Shown in pieces: positions 31,789-42,365 of a stretch of 44,523 nt of DNA. Source of the DNA: Phaeoceros laevis (Eukaryota; Anthocerotophyta; Anthocerotopsida; Notothyladales). The stretch covers positions 1 to 44,523 of the forward strand of contig JBNGIQ010009244.1 in NCBI GenBank assembly GCA_049999765.1, read 5' to 3'. The stretch's first letter is position 1. Each line of letters opens with the position of its first letter. The notes beneath the pieces were generated by a model that saw only the letters and a program-made list of their open reading frames with translations, was not told the DNA's origin and searched no databases. Position numbers and translations under genes: made by a program.

Positions 31789-33492
31789 TTAAGGGGTTTG
31801 GCTCCGACTTCGACGCCGATCCCTGGCAGTTTAAACCTGGTCAACGCGTGGTGCAGAAAAACTCCAAAAGGTTCTCTCATAGTCATCTACCAATGTTGTG
31901 GTAATACATGCTCCAGAAAAATCAAGTTTTGTACATACCCGTTAACAACAGGCGCAGGGGATCTCTGTCGGTCACGACGAGGCGGAGGAGTACGACTTGG
32001 GGTGCGAGCAGACGGACGGCGAGGAGGGGAGGCACTCCGCCGACGAGGCGACCTACTGCGACGAGCAGTAGGACTGCGACTGTGTCTGCATCAGTCAACC
32101 ACCACGGTCAAAAGGTATCCCCTGATCTATCACCATTTTTTTTCAAACAAAACAAACTAGCATTTACCATCCAGCTACAGCAGAATCATGTGTCACAATA
32201 GACCAAGTTTACACAGTTCAGTGTCAATACTCTGAAGCTTCAGCCCTTCATACAATTCCAGCATGTCAACCGAGTTTTCGCACCATCGTCCAGCATTCGC
32301 GTGAGCAGACGATGCGCAAAAACCACACCCACAATTGACATGTTAATTGAGGACAGCTGAAACATGTAAATCCCCACCGGTTGCATCCCCACAAAGGACA
32401 GTGCAAGTCACCTTAATCAAAGAGAGTTGTACACATATCGACAGAGCCTAGGTTAACAGCCCATGATTACCAAGCTTCATGACAGCAAATTACCTTCGTC
32501 CATAACTCGGGCTTCTGCGATATCGAGGACTACGGCTCCTTCCACGTCCCCCTGTTCCCAATCCTCCAGCTCCAATCCGAAGCCTGCATTCTCGTGCAAA
32601 GTGGCCTGGTTCGCCACACTCATAACACTTCATATCATCACCACCCCGGCCTCGTGGCCCACCTCCGCCACCAGAGCTCCGGGAAAGTTCCACCCGCCAT
32701 CCATTTTTACCAGCTAAGAGAACACGGAAGTCCGGATCAGCCAAAGAGACCACCATAACTCGGAATCAAACCCCTAAACCCTTGAAATGACCAGGACTCC
32801 CAACAAAGACGTCACACAAAGGATCTTTGCCGGTACCACACTACAGTAACACCTCACAAGACTGCAAAGGCCGTGCAACTCAGTCCAGACTAACTCTTTT
32901 ACCAGACAGATCATTAGGCTGGTCACCTCTACGAAGTCTCTCAACGTAACCAAGATTGGACACAAGATTGAGTCCCATAACAAGAAACAACGGCCAGATT
33001 CGACAGCTCGTGCTATAAATCCGAAATCACAGCTTGCTGCAGCCGGAGCCGATCCTTCGCCGTATAAAACCAAATTGCATTATGCAGGGTAAAACATTGC
33101 CAAGCTACCGACAGCAGAAGCGTACAAGGAGAGACTGTTTGATCTGGCCAGCACGGGAACTCGTGACATACCGTTCAGTGCGCGTATAGCATCATCTGCA
33201 TCTCTCCGGTCCTCGAACTCGATAAAGGCGAAGCCTGGTGGCTTGCGGGCCACCCACACGCTGCATGTTTCAAATCAACGGAACGCATCTGGTAAGGCGG
33301 CGGTGCTCCCACAAAACGGACTTGCAACAAGACGTGCACCATCTCTGCAAGAGCAAAAACCGCAGGAGCATCCAAAGTAAAAAGCCCCGGCAAGCATGCT
33401 GACCTGCGAAGGACGCCGTAAACGCGAAATTCATCCTCCAACTCCCGCTCAGTGGCTCGCGGATCCAGATTCCCCACGTAAACGCGAGACAT
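31789..33492 (-). CDS. RSZ22: RSZ22-type SR splicing factor: RRM, zinc knuckle, RS tail (5 exons)
   Basis: Exons: 33492-33404, 33260-33172, 32713-32494, 32085-31939 and 31822-31789; GT-AG introns and phases agree, giving 192 residues (Arabidopsis RSZ22 has 200). The RRM starts at residue 1: RNP2 is VYVGNL (4-9) and RNP1 lies in PPGFAFIEF (about 38-46). A Gly-rich hinge follows, then one CCHC zinc knuckle [14 protein letters not shown], and an Arg-Ser tail ([18 protein letters not shown]). It should bind pre-mRNA and guide splice-site choice in the nucleus. The last coding exon has only 34 bases ([11 protein letters not shown], stop). Reading through intron 4 instead gives 18 different residues and a stop, a possible alternative form. 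The exact family member cannot be fixed from this sequence alone. Confidence 0.92.
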
Positions 33493-34202
33493 GGTCAGCA
33501 ACTCCGGCACCCCCGGCTACTCAACCTATTGCTGCTGCCGTTCTCGTAGGCAACAGGGCTCCTGCCTGTCCACACAGCGCAGATACTCACGGTGGAAAGA
33601 CCAACCTTTCTCACGATTGCGAAAGACGTACACACAGCCGCAGGGATCCAGGAAGCATGTCGAGCGAGCGGCGATTGCAGCAGAGGCGATGGGAAAGGTT
33701 GCTGCAGTGCCAAGGGTTTCGGGACTGACAGGGAGTCGCGTAAACGAGCAAGCTTTGGTCGATGTTGCCGAGGACAGACTACTTATGTTCCTTGGGTAAA
33801 AGTTTCGCAGCATTACTATATTTAACGTAACGGTAACGGGTTTAGGACAGAGGCTTTGGGCGGAAACTGGAAGCACATTCGAAGAATCAGAACTTAACCC
33901 GAACTTGGAACAACTAACCATAACGGGTCAAACGAGCCGTTTGATGCCGTGCCGGCTTTGACGATTCCAGTGCTTGAAGCCACTGTGGCACTAGAAGAAG
34001 CCTCGTACCCCGCAGGTAGGTGACTTCCATTGTCACATTGATCCGGTAAGAGCAGCCGGTGGGTGTTCGGGTATAGCAAGTTGCCGGTAATTCGTAGAGC
34101 TTGCCATCTGCGGAGCTCGAATGAGTGCCTTCTGTTGTCCATTATGTTTCACGAACATACGAATATGCCTGATAACCAGCTTGGGCTGGTTTTTGCGAGC
34201 AG
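33493..34202. other. intergenic space: RSZ22 promoter and RPA2 3' end
   Basis: No recognisable gene; open frames on both strands here overlap each other and lack domains. Contains the upstream region of the RSZ22-type gene. Confidence 0.5.
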
Positions 34203-35878
34203 TCAGACACCCTTAATAGACTTGTAGTGATCGTCATCGATACTGGAATATATCAATCCCTCATTCACCAAGAAGTCGATTGCCTCCCTGTTTTCAAACA
34301 AGTTTTGGCAAAAACGGGAGTCAATAGTAAATTCCAACCAGATAAATCAACATGTTCCAGCACAGTGGTGGGGACAGAGGACTACTGACCTAACTCTCTT
34401 TGCGTCAAAGCCTGGGAGCTGGCTTGCCACAAAGTTAACGTGAAGACCCTCTATATTGCCCCTGTACAACCAAAAGCTCCCCTTCAGGTTCCAGCACACC
34501 CATTTTGCTGAAACATGGAGAATGAAATTCAAAGTAACATCGTATTCAAGGAGACAGAGCAGACATGTTACATTGAACTGGGGCTTACAAGTTTGTCGGG
34601 TCGTCAAATACCAACTGGACCCGTTTCTGACATTCATCCAAGGAATTATTCAACACTGGATTCACGTTACTGGAGGTATTCACGTTGCCCCAGGTATTCA
34701 CGTACGGCGTAATTGTGGTCCGAGCCCCAGCAGCTTCTTGAGATGAATTGGTTGGTGGCACTGCTCCCTGATCACATCATCAAGATGGCATGCTCAGCAT
34801 AGGATCAAGTTCATGGTGCTTTTGAAGCTCTGCCATAAAAAGACACCAGTGTACCCGAACTATCACACCAAGTACCTGAGCTTTTGTGTTGTATACATGC
34901 ACGTATATGCACTCCAGAAAATGAAAAGTGATCTCATTGAAATCTGTGATGGGCCTGCAAGATACCATTCATGTCATGCTTATCCAACTTCACGAAAGCG
35001 GAAGTAGTGTGCAACCAATTCCAAGTACCTTGTGGAGAAAGCATGTATATATCCTTTTCCCTGAAAGGTTCGAAGATGTCCGTGGACACGCAGGTAGGTG
35101 TTGTTTCTGCAAAGGTATCACATGCAATCCACAGATGAGCTTCCAAAACAAACCCAACTGCCCGTGACACGTTCTATGACTTGCCGTCGATCGCTAAGGA
35201 AGAAGAAAATGTGCCTGATCCGAGACGACTCCGTCATGTCATAATTTTCTTGTGCATCAATCCTGTGAGAACAACCGCTCACAGGTAAGGTCTTCTCCCC
35301 AAACCAAAGCCTTGCAATTTACAGACAAATTCAATAGAGCCACGTTCAGAAAGAGGTAGTACCAGCGTTTGACCTCAATCTTCCCTGTGCCGTCGTCCAG
35401 CATGAAAACCACATCTGTTACCTTCTCGTCCTTGTTGCTGACCAGGCCTACGAGCGTGACCTGAATTCACCACAGGAAGCCCGCTTGCTGGTCAGACCAC
35501 GAAAGAAGCAATACGACTGGCGAAAGGAGGCTGGCGATGGTAGGTGGAGTCAAGGTTATCACATTGCTAACTTCATGCCCGTCGACTATGAAGGTATCAT
35601 CGGGGGGCCTCAGAGTTGCCAGGCTGATTTGCTTCACAGTTACCGGTAGCAGCGCCTGGCTCACGGAGCCGGATCTCTGTCAGGCCATTAGCTCAGCAGG
35701 ATTAGACTGAGCACTAGACATTCCACAAACGCATCGCACCCACCAAGGAGGAAGTGACTCATAGGACATTCCATTTACCTACCCGGCTGCCCGAGTTGTA
35801 TTGAGAATCAGACGGCACCGCGGTGGACTGGGAGGGCATGAAACCCCCTCCACTGAAGTCATTGCCTTCGGAGTACAT
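34203..35878 (-). CDS. RPA2: replication protein A 32-kDa subunit, RPA2 (9 exons)
   Basis: Exons: 35878-35783, 35676-35563, 35460-35363, 35262-35215, 35106-35029, 34954-34876, 34767-34589, 34461-34390 and 34287-34203. Phases all fit and give 282 residues, typical for RPA2. The N-terminus MYSEGNDFSGGGFMPSQST is the Gly-Ser region that is phosphorylated in RPA2 proteins. The OB fold runs from LLPVTVKQIS through VTLVGLVSNKDEKVTDV, LDDGTGKIEVKRW, YLRVHGHLRTFQGK to RPITDFNEITFHFLECIYVH. The C-terminal winged helix has NNSLDECQKRV, REAIDFLVNEGLIYSSIDDDHYK. RPA binds single-stranded DNA in replication and repair; the winged helix recruits partners. Intron 4 starts with GC instead of GT. It is divergent from the PPR gene, 853 bases away. 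Confidence 0.95.
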
Positions 35879-36731
35879 GTCGTGACAAAGCAGGAAATCG
35901 CTGGAGCTCGGACAGATTGCCTCAACTCAGAAGCTAAGAAGCTCCGAGCAGAACAAAGGAACAAAGCGGGGCTGAAACGTCCGAGCAAGGAAAGAGAACC
36001 TTTTTGCGCGGGAAGGGCAAAGCGAGTGAAACCTGTGCAAAACCAAAATATATCGAAGCGGCTGACGGTCGCTAACCAGACGTAAACCAGAAGGTAATAT
36101 GCATTCTGCTCACGCATCCACTTCATGACCATGGGTTAACACGCAACAAGTGCGTTGTGGGGTGGACAGAAGCTGACTGGAGGTGACTACCCTTGATCGC
36201 CGTGCTGATGCTGCATTCCACTGCAGGCAGGAGAATTGTATGCTGCCCTGATAGGTAGTTTTATGTGCCTGCCTTTCTTCATCTGGAGTATTCGTTATAT
36301 TGTATAATGCTATCTGATTCGTTACGTCTGTCTCTTGATGTCTTACGTTATGGTTCTTCGGGTGCAGTGCCATTTCGTATGATACCCTCCGCCGGCCTTG
36401 GCAGGATTGGTGTCCCTTGAATATTTTGTCCACCTTTGACATTTGCTCGAAACAGGAGTTGCCATTGAATTTGCGTTATGTTTGGAAGCATGAAGAGCAG
36501 ATATTTCCATCTAAACCCCGCAAGCAATCATCATCAAAGACAGAAGCTGCTTTGGGGGGGTATAAGCTCGGGAGAACAGTGCGACATCAGGCTGGACAAC
36601 GCAGGCACAAGCTCACTTACAGTTTCGGTGCCTTGGGTGCTTGTACTGGAGGTTCTAAAAATATCTCTGCATGCCCTAGGAGAGCCTCCACATCCTTGCT
36701 GAGAAGCTTTCGGCTCTTAGACGTCCGGTAC
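35879..36731. other. intergenic space between divergent RPA2 and PPR genes
   Basis: Should hold both promoters. The PPR frame is open upstream of its first ATG back to about 36417 without an ATG, so part of this is probably 5' leader or an exon. No promoter motif was recognised with confidence. Confidence 0.5.
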
Positions 36732-39464
36732 ATGAGAGCACAGCCTCTGAACTATCAGCATACGCATCTGTGGATGGGTTCTCAGTTAGCGACCTTGAAC
36801 GCACAGCTACAGAATGGCCAGAATATGTTGCCTGTGGCATTGTCTGGAGGACCCGCCAGACTAGGGTCCGGTTTGCTTAGTATACCTGATCAAGAGACCC
36901 TGAACAAGGCAGTGGAAGTTCTAGTCGAGATGGATCAGGAGGCCATTGTGGCTCAAGTGGGCATGTACTGCAGAGTTCTAAAAGCATGCTCTAAAAGAAA
37001 AGCTATTGCTCAGGTTAAGCGGGTGCATGCCCATTTGATAAAGTATGGGTTGGAGAACAGTAAATACATTGGCGAATGCCTGGTCAACGCTTTAGTGAAG
37101 TGCAGAAGCTTTGAAGAAGCACTCGAGCTTTTCCAAAGATTGCAACACCGAACATCTATTTCCTGGACAGCTGTAATTTCTGGGTACGTTAGTGCAGGTC
37201 AAAGTCAAGACGCACTGAGAATGTATCAAACTATGCAGAGGGAAGGCGTGCCTCCAGGCAAACACACCTTTGTCAGCCTGCTTAAAGCTTGTGGCAGCAT
37301 AGCCGTCTTGGAAGAAGGCCAGCGCATCCATGCCGAGGCTATCAAACACAGGTACGAATTTGATTTGGTTGTGGCAACTTCTCTCGTGCACATGTATGCA
37401 AAGTGTGGTAGCATCATGGACGCCCAGCATATTTTTGATAATTTGTCAGAGCGGGATGTTGTTTTATGGAATGCAATGCTTGCAGGATATGCTCAGCAAG
37501 GCCAAGGTGAGAAGGCTTTACAGCTCTATGTACAGATGCATGAACAAGGGGTTGCTGCCAATGACCGCACGTTCGTAAGCATGTTCCAAGCCTGTGGCAG
37601 CGTCGGGGAACCAGAAAGTTATACCTTTGTGAATAACCAATCACTCCGATCAGCAACTTTGCAAATTGGAAAGGTCATGCACGCTGAGGCTCGAAGGGGA
37701 GGCTATGAGTTGGATCTATTTGTTGGCAATGCCCTCATTAGCATGTATGGAAAGTGCGGGAGTATAGTGGATGCACAGATTGTGTACGATTTGATGGGCC
37801 AACGAGATGTGGTTTCATGTACAGCAATGCTCATGGCATGTGTTCAGCAGGGACAACCTGAGAAGGCTCTCCAGGTCTACACCGAAATGATAGAGAACTG
37901 TGTTGGTCAAAATGATCGAACTTTTGTCTTTGCACTCCAAGCATGTGTCAGCCTTGCCGAAAACGAGGAGTGTATCATGCTTGGAGGGCAATCGCTCAAA
38001 GTGGATTCCCTGCAAAGGGGGAGAATAGTACATGCTGAGGTGCAAAGAAGGGGCTACCAGTCGGATCGTTTTGTGTCTGGCAGCCTTCTCAGTCTATATG
38101 GGAAGTGTGGGAGCACACTGGATGCCCAGAATGTGTTCGATGGTTTGTTGCAGCAGGACGTAGTCTTGTGGAACGCGATGCTCGCATCATACGCTCAGCA
38201 GGGCCAGGCAGAAAAGACTCTTGAGCATTACGGGAGGATGATGGAAGAAGGTGTGAGTCCAGATGACCGAACCTTCGTGAGCACAGTCCAAGCTTGTAGC
38301 ATGCTGGCAGAGAAGGAAGAACATGCTATTGCAGATGGCTTTCTGACCAATTTCGAGACCTTGCAGAAAGGCAAAGCCCTACATGCTGAAGCTTGGAGAA
38401 GGGGCCATAATGCAGACTTGTTTGTTGGTAATGCACTTGTCAGCATGTATGGAAAATGCAAGAACATCGTGGATGCTGAAGCTATATTCAATGGCTTGCC
38501 TCAAGGTGACTTGGTATCATGGAACGCGATGCTCATGGGATATACTCTCCAAGGCCAAGGACAAAGGACCCTTGAGCTTTATGGACAAATGCTTGCTGAA
38601 GGTGTGAGCCCAGATGACAGCACATATTTGTGTGTCCTCCAAGCATGTGGCAGCACAGGGGCCATGGATCTGTGTACTCAGATCCATCACCACCTTCTCT
38701 CTGCTAATATCTCCTTGAGTCACAATGTAGCTAACACTCTCATTAGTGGATATGGGAAGTGTGGGAGAATGGAGGATGCTCAGGAAGTTTTTGATGGACT
38801 GCGCCAACCTGATGTGGTTTCATTCAATGCGTTACTAGCTGGATATGCCCGAGAAGGAAACGTCGGGGCGAGCGTGCAGTGTTTTGAAAAAATGAGAATG
38901 GAAGGAGTAACTCCCAGTGGTCTTACGTTCCTCTCACTTCTCTCTGCATGCAGTCATGCTGGAATGGTGGACAAAGGTGTGCAGTACTTTGAGTCCATGA
39001 GCAAGGACTACGGCTTGGCCCCTGAGATTACTCACTATGTTACCATGGTAGACCTTCTTGGCCGGGCAGGCCATTTCACAATGGTGCAAAACTTGCTGAT
39101 GGAAATGCAGGTGCCACCAAGTCGGTCCATGTGGATGTGTTTGCTGAATGCCTGCAGAAAACATTGCAACGTTGTGCTGGGCAGACTTGCTTTTGACGGT
39201 GTAGTGGCCCTCCACCCACAGGATGCTTCACCTTATGCTGTGATGTCACACATATATTCTCAAGCTGGCATGCAGGACTCAGCAAAGGAGGTGGATGAGT
39301 TACGAAAGATGGCAGGTGCGTCGAAAATGGCTGGCCAGAGCTGGATTGAGCACGAGCAGGAGGTCAGCACATTCATCGCTGGTGACTGCCAGCAGCAGCA
39401 AGCGCAAATATATGTCCTGCTAAGTGAGATACGTTGGTACTTGGAAAGCTATGATTTACAGTAA
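36732..39464 (+). CDS. PPR protein with E-type C-terminus, no DYW domain, intronless
   Basis: 910 residues from ATG 36732; the frame is open further upstream but without ATG. Repeats follow the plant PLS pattern: VNALVKCRSFEEALELFQRL, SWTAVISGYVSAGQSQDALRM, TFVSLLKACGSI, LVHMYAKCGSIMDAQHIF, WNAMLAGYAQQGQGEKALQL and several more of the same kind. Three later units carry an extra segment of about 18-20 residues between the QACG/QAC block and the LQ.GK..HAE block (near 37604, 37960 and 38310). The C-terminal E region is seen in VTMVDLLGRAGHF, LLNACRKHCNVVLGRLA and SWIEHEQEVSTFIAGD. It ends soon after, so the DYW deaminase is missing. Such proteins bind organelle RNA and often help C-to-U editing, with the deaminase supplied by another protein. 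Targeting and RNA site were not determined. Confidence 0.9.
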   Translation: MRAQPLNYQHTHLWMGSQLATLNAQLQNGQNMLPVALSGGPARLGSGLLSIPDQETLNKAVEVLVEMDQEAIVAQVGMYCRVLKACSKRKAIAQVKRVHAHLIKYGLENSKYIGECLVNALVKCRSFEEALELFQRLQHRTSISWTAVISGYVSAGQSQDALRMYQTMQREGVPPGKHTFVSLLKACGSIAVLEEGQRIHAEAIKHRYEFDLVVATSLVHMYAKCGSIMDAQHIFDNLSERDVVLWNAMLAGYAQQGQGEKALQLYVQMHEQGVAANDRTFVSMFQACGSVGEPESYTFVNNQSLRSATLQIGKVMHAEARRGGYELDLFVGNALISMYGKCGSIVDAQIVYDLMGQRDVVSCTAMLMACVQQGQPEKALQVYTEMIENCVGQNDRTFVFALQACVSLAENEECIMLGGQSLKVDSLQRGRIVHAEVQRRGYQSDRFVSGSLLSLYGKCGSTLDAQNVFDGLLQQDVVLWNAMLASYAQQGQAEKTLEHYGRMMEEGVSPDDRTFVSTVQACSMLAEKEEHAIADGFLTNFETLQKGKALHAEAWRRGHNADLFVGNALVSMYGKCKNIVDAEAIFNGLPQGDLVSWNAMLMGYTLQGQGQRTLELYGQMLAEGVSPDDSTYLCVLQACGSTGAMDLCTQIHHHLLSANISLSHNVANTLISGYGKCGRMEDAQEVFDGLRQPDVVSFNALLAGYAREGNVGASVQCFEKMRMEGVTPSGLTFLSLLSACSHAGMVDKGVQYFESMSKDYGLAPEITHYVTMVDLLGRAGHFTMVQNLLMEMQVPPSRSMWMCLLNACRKHCNVVLGRLAFDGVVALHPQDASPYAVMSHIYSQAGMQDSAKEVDELRKMAGASKMAGQSWIEHEQEVSTFIAGDCQQQQAQIYVLLSEIRWYLESYDLQ

Positions 39465-39736
39465 GAAAAAGACTTCTGGCTCTGGTCCTGGCTTGTGCTA
39501 CTCAGAGCTTGCTAGTTCACAAGCTGTCTCCTGGGGAGACCAATCAACAAGGGCGAAAATGCACGATGAATTGAAAGGGGAAAGAACCAAACTGTAGACA
39601 AATGCACATCTTTGTTCGTGCATGTCTTCATAGACCCCTGAAAATGTATGTTACAGGGCATGCATTGCCCACAATCTAGACTAGCCATTGTAATTGGTAT
39701 TCACAATCCGTACTAGTACTCTACGATAGAACAATA

Positions 39737-40531
39737 TCACTGACTCTGGGTCGGCATCATTCTTTGACCAGCCAGCACTTGCTGCCTGCACCAAGCTGTG
39801 TAGTCTCTCACAATGCCTTTCGACAACTGCGATTCCATCACTCCCAGGATCCGGTCCAGGAGGTCATCCCCTACCGAGGATACAAGTTGCTCCGGCATAA
39901 AGGAAAACGGCACTGGCACATCAAATCTCATGCGCAACGACACAGAACCCGAGAAGCTCGTCTTATCCGCCCTGTATCCCTTCTCTCGCACAGCTTTCAA
40001 GTCCCCCTGAAGGAGAAACCCAAAATCCAGGTTCTTAATCTCCTCCGACAGGGCACTCCCGTCGAGCACAAGCCTGTCGGACTTAATGCGTAAACTTGGA
40101 TCCTGGTAGAAGACCTTGATGTCACACATGGGCGTGGCTGTCAAGGTGAAAAATGTGATAGGCAGAATCTGCAGTCGGTAGAGGTTCTGCCCCATGTACT
40201 TCATGCGGGAAGTGTCCGGGAAGGTGAGCTTCACAACCCTATCCACTTCCTTGAGGTAGTCCTCCGGCCTTAGCGCTCCTTCATTGCAAGGAATCCTCAC
40301 AGCTCTCCTGGCCTTGAACTCGGTAATCCGTGCTCGGACAACTCCTTGACTCCTCAACCTCACAAATTGTCGGCCATGATTGGTAGATTTCATCCACCCC
40401 TGAGAGCCTCCAAGGAAGGCTCCCTTGCACACTTGCTGCCGGTTGCATGCCCTCAGACACTCAAGCCGGATCGAGTCGCTTGAAGGAACTACTGGCCCGG
40501 ATAAGAACGGAGCTCCGCAGTTCAGCGCCAT
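39737..40531 (-). CDS. DUF1997 family protein, probably plastid-targeted
   Basis: 264 residues, one exon, ATG at 40531 and TGA at 39737. Residues 1-65 form a variable N-terminus with few acids, consistent with a transit peptide. The body fits DUF1997: YLKEVDRVVKLTFPDTSRM, YRLQILPITFFTLTATPMCDI, SDRLVLDGSALSEEIKNLDFGF, then FSGSVSLRMRFDVPVPFSFMP. The family is shared by cyanobacteria and plants and has lipid-binding-like (SRPBCC-type) predicted folds; the biochemical role is unknown. The gene converges on the PPR gene (273 bases between stops). The family call is from recalled pattern, not from a search. Confidence 0.75.
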   Translation of the reverse strand: MALNCGAPFLSGPVVPSSDSIRLECLRACNRQQVCKGAFLGGSQGWMKSTNHGRQFVRLRSQGVVRARITEFKARRAVRIPCNEGALRPEDYLKEVDRVVKLTFPDTSRMKYMGQNLYRLQILPITFFTLTATPMCDIKVFYQDPSLRIKSDRLVLDGSALSEEIKNLDFGFLLQGDLKAVREKGYRADKTSFSGSVSLRMRFDVPVPFSFMPEQLVSSVGDDLLDRILGVMESQLSKGIVRDYTAWCRQQVLAGQRMMPTQSQ

Positions 40532-41151
40532 CTTCTCAGCTCGTCCGTGCTGCGGTCACGGTAGCAGAACAGGTTCAAGTACTAGCAGCCTGACCGCCAT
40601 CCCCAAGCCCTTCATTGCATGAGCAAGATGCCGGGCAGAAATGAGAGTTCTGCCATCACACCACGTTTCGGCCAGTTGGAAGACGATGCCGCAGCCACAC
40701 TCACAGCCACAAGGAAATCTTATGCATGATCTGCACGGCTTTCTTTTGTGAACATTTCCAAATCAAGGTTTACTCTTCAAACGTTATTTCATCTGTACAG
40801 CAAACCGTTGAGCAAGCGCACACTTGGTGGAAGAGATAAATTAATATAGAGTCGGAATGACATGTACACCCAATGTGTGACCCGGCACACATTGGGTGAA
40901 CTGCAGAGAAGAGGCTCCTGTTGTGGTAGAACGAGGAGAACCACCAATCTGACTTCTCAACAAGGGCAGTGCCACTCGCAAGCTACCTAACCGACTGCCC
41001 TAGGAGAATTCTAGATTGCCTTGGAAGAATTCTCTTTCAAGCCATGGAGATAGGATGAGATCATTGTTGCCCTTTACCTTTTCCCTTTCTCTACGCGTTT
41101 AACGAAGCCATCAGAGTGTGAAACGCAAAAACAAGTAGAGTTATGGGGTGC
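40532..41151. other. intergenic space, no gene seen
   Basis: Holds the upstream region of the DUF1997 gene and the 3' end of the p24 gene. A near-repeat of CACCCAATGTGTGACCCGGCACACATTGGGTG at 40868-40899 forms an inverted repeat (arms CACCCAATGTGTG and CACACATTGGGTG with a six-base loop), described in the findings. Confidence 0.6.
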
Positions 41152-42196
41152 TTAGAACGTGTTGTAGCCAATTCGCCTGCTAAATAGTCTTCTTATAAGA
41201 AAAACTTGCAAAGCACTGGCTGATGCTAGCACCAGGTACTCTGCCAATGTATAGAAAAGGAGTCTTCTTTGAGTGCTCATATTAGCTGCAAGAAGCGAAG
41301 CGCAGGCGCTGGAACTTAGTGACAGCTAGGGGCAGATAGAAGAGCTGGAGACAGCAAACCTAATCGGAGGGAAGAGCGACTTACTTTTGTGATGTCGGGT
41401 ATTTCGGACTCCTAAATACTTCTGCTCTGCAAAAATTTGTTCTAGCGTCTCCCTCAACTCTGCTATTTTTTCGTCCAAAGGGTTGAAGTGTTCTGCATTT
41501 AGACTCCACATTGAGACAAGAAAATACATGACTGGACTAAGATCTCCCATAACGCCTTGAAGACGCGAGAAACATACAAACCAAGACAGCCCATGAACAC
41601 TCACCATCTTCTGCCACTTCGGCTTTGTGGGGAACATGCCCTACATGGATGTAAAAGGAGACGAACTCTGGAACACTGGTGGGATTTTTGAAGCAGAATT
41701 TGTAAATTCCCTTCTTCGGAGCTCGGAAATCAAACTCGTGCTCCGCTTTGCCCTTGTCCTCGTACACATGGATGCCTGTGTCTGTGGTAACCTGCAGAAT
41801 CAGACATCCACACAGATGCAGTGAAAGCGTCTGACCTTCAATACACGCATGCAACCCTAAGGTCCGGTGTTGCTGCTGCCGAGAGGGAGTGCATCTAAAG
41901 TTACATGACAGAAATTCAGCGATAGAACCCAAGTTGCAAGATGCGAGCTCGGAATTCTGCACTGATCAGGCAGCGCGCAGTACCTCGAGATCGATGCCGG
42001 GATGCTCCGTGCCCCAAAACAGCTCGTAATCCTGCACCGCGAAGTACACAGACACTTTGTCTCCCGGATGATGCACCTCCTCCGATACGCATTCCTGCTT
42101 CAACACCGTCATGCTCAATCCCCAGCAAGCTGGCAACAGGGCCAATACCAGCACGAGCGCTGGCAGCCATCTCTCTGACTTCATTTTGGTGCTCAT
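41152..42196 (-). CDS. p24 family (emp24/GOLD) cargo receptor (4 exons)
   Basis: Exons: 42196-41984, 41791-41605, 41492-41385 and 41285-41152; GT-AG introns, phases fit, 213 residues. The start is the first true ATG, giving a signal peptide (WLPALVLVLALLPACWG). The GOLD domain follows with the two conserved cysteines, in VLKQECVSEEV and YKFCFKNPTS, and IHVYEDKGKAEHEFDF between them. Exon 3 is a coiled-coil stem (HFNPLDEKIAELRETLEQI). The last exon holds the membrane span (FYTLAEYLVLASASALQVFLI) and a short tail RRLFSRRIGYNTF. p24 proteins cycle between ER and Golgi in COPI and COPII vesicles and help load GPI-anchored cargo. The tail has arginines and aromatic residues but lacks the usual KKxx dilysine signal. 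Confidence 0.93.
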
Positions 42197-42365
42197 CAGC
42201 CGCTTCACACTCGGAAATTGGCTAACACCGACGAGGACCTTTATTGCGAGTTCCCCACGGAACCTACCTAATTTTGTGGGTAATAAGATTACTGTACAAC
42301 TTGTGTGATGTGTTTACTTCCCGTTTCTCAGAAAACGTGGTGAGCATTTACAGATTGAAGTGGTT

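Noticed and set aside
35779-36132. Minus-strand 117-codon frame over the RPA2 start
   Set aside because: It is in another frame than the RPA2 exon 1, which matches the family N-terminus.
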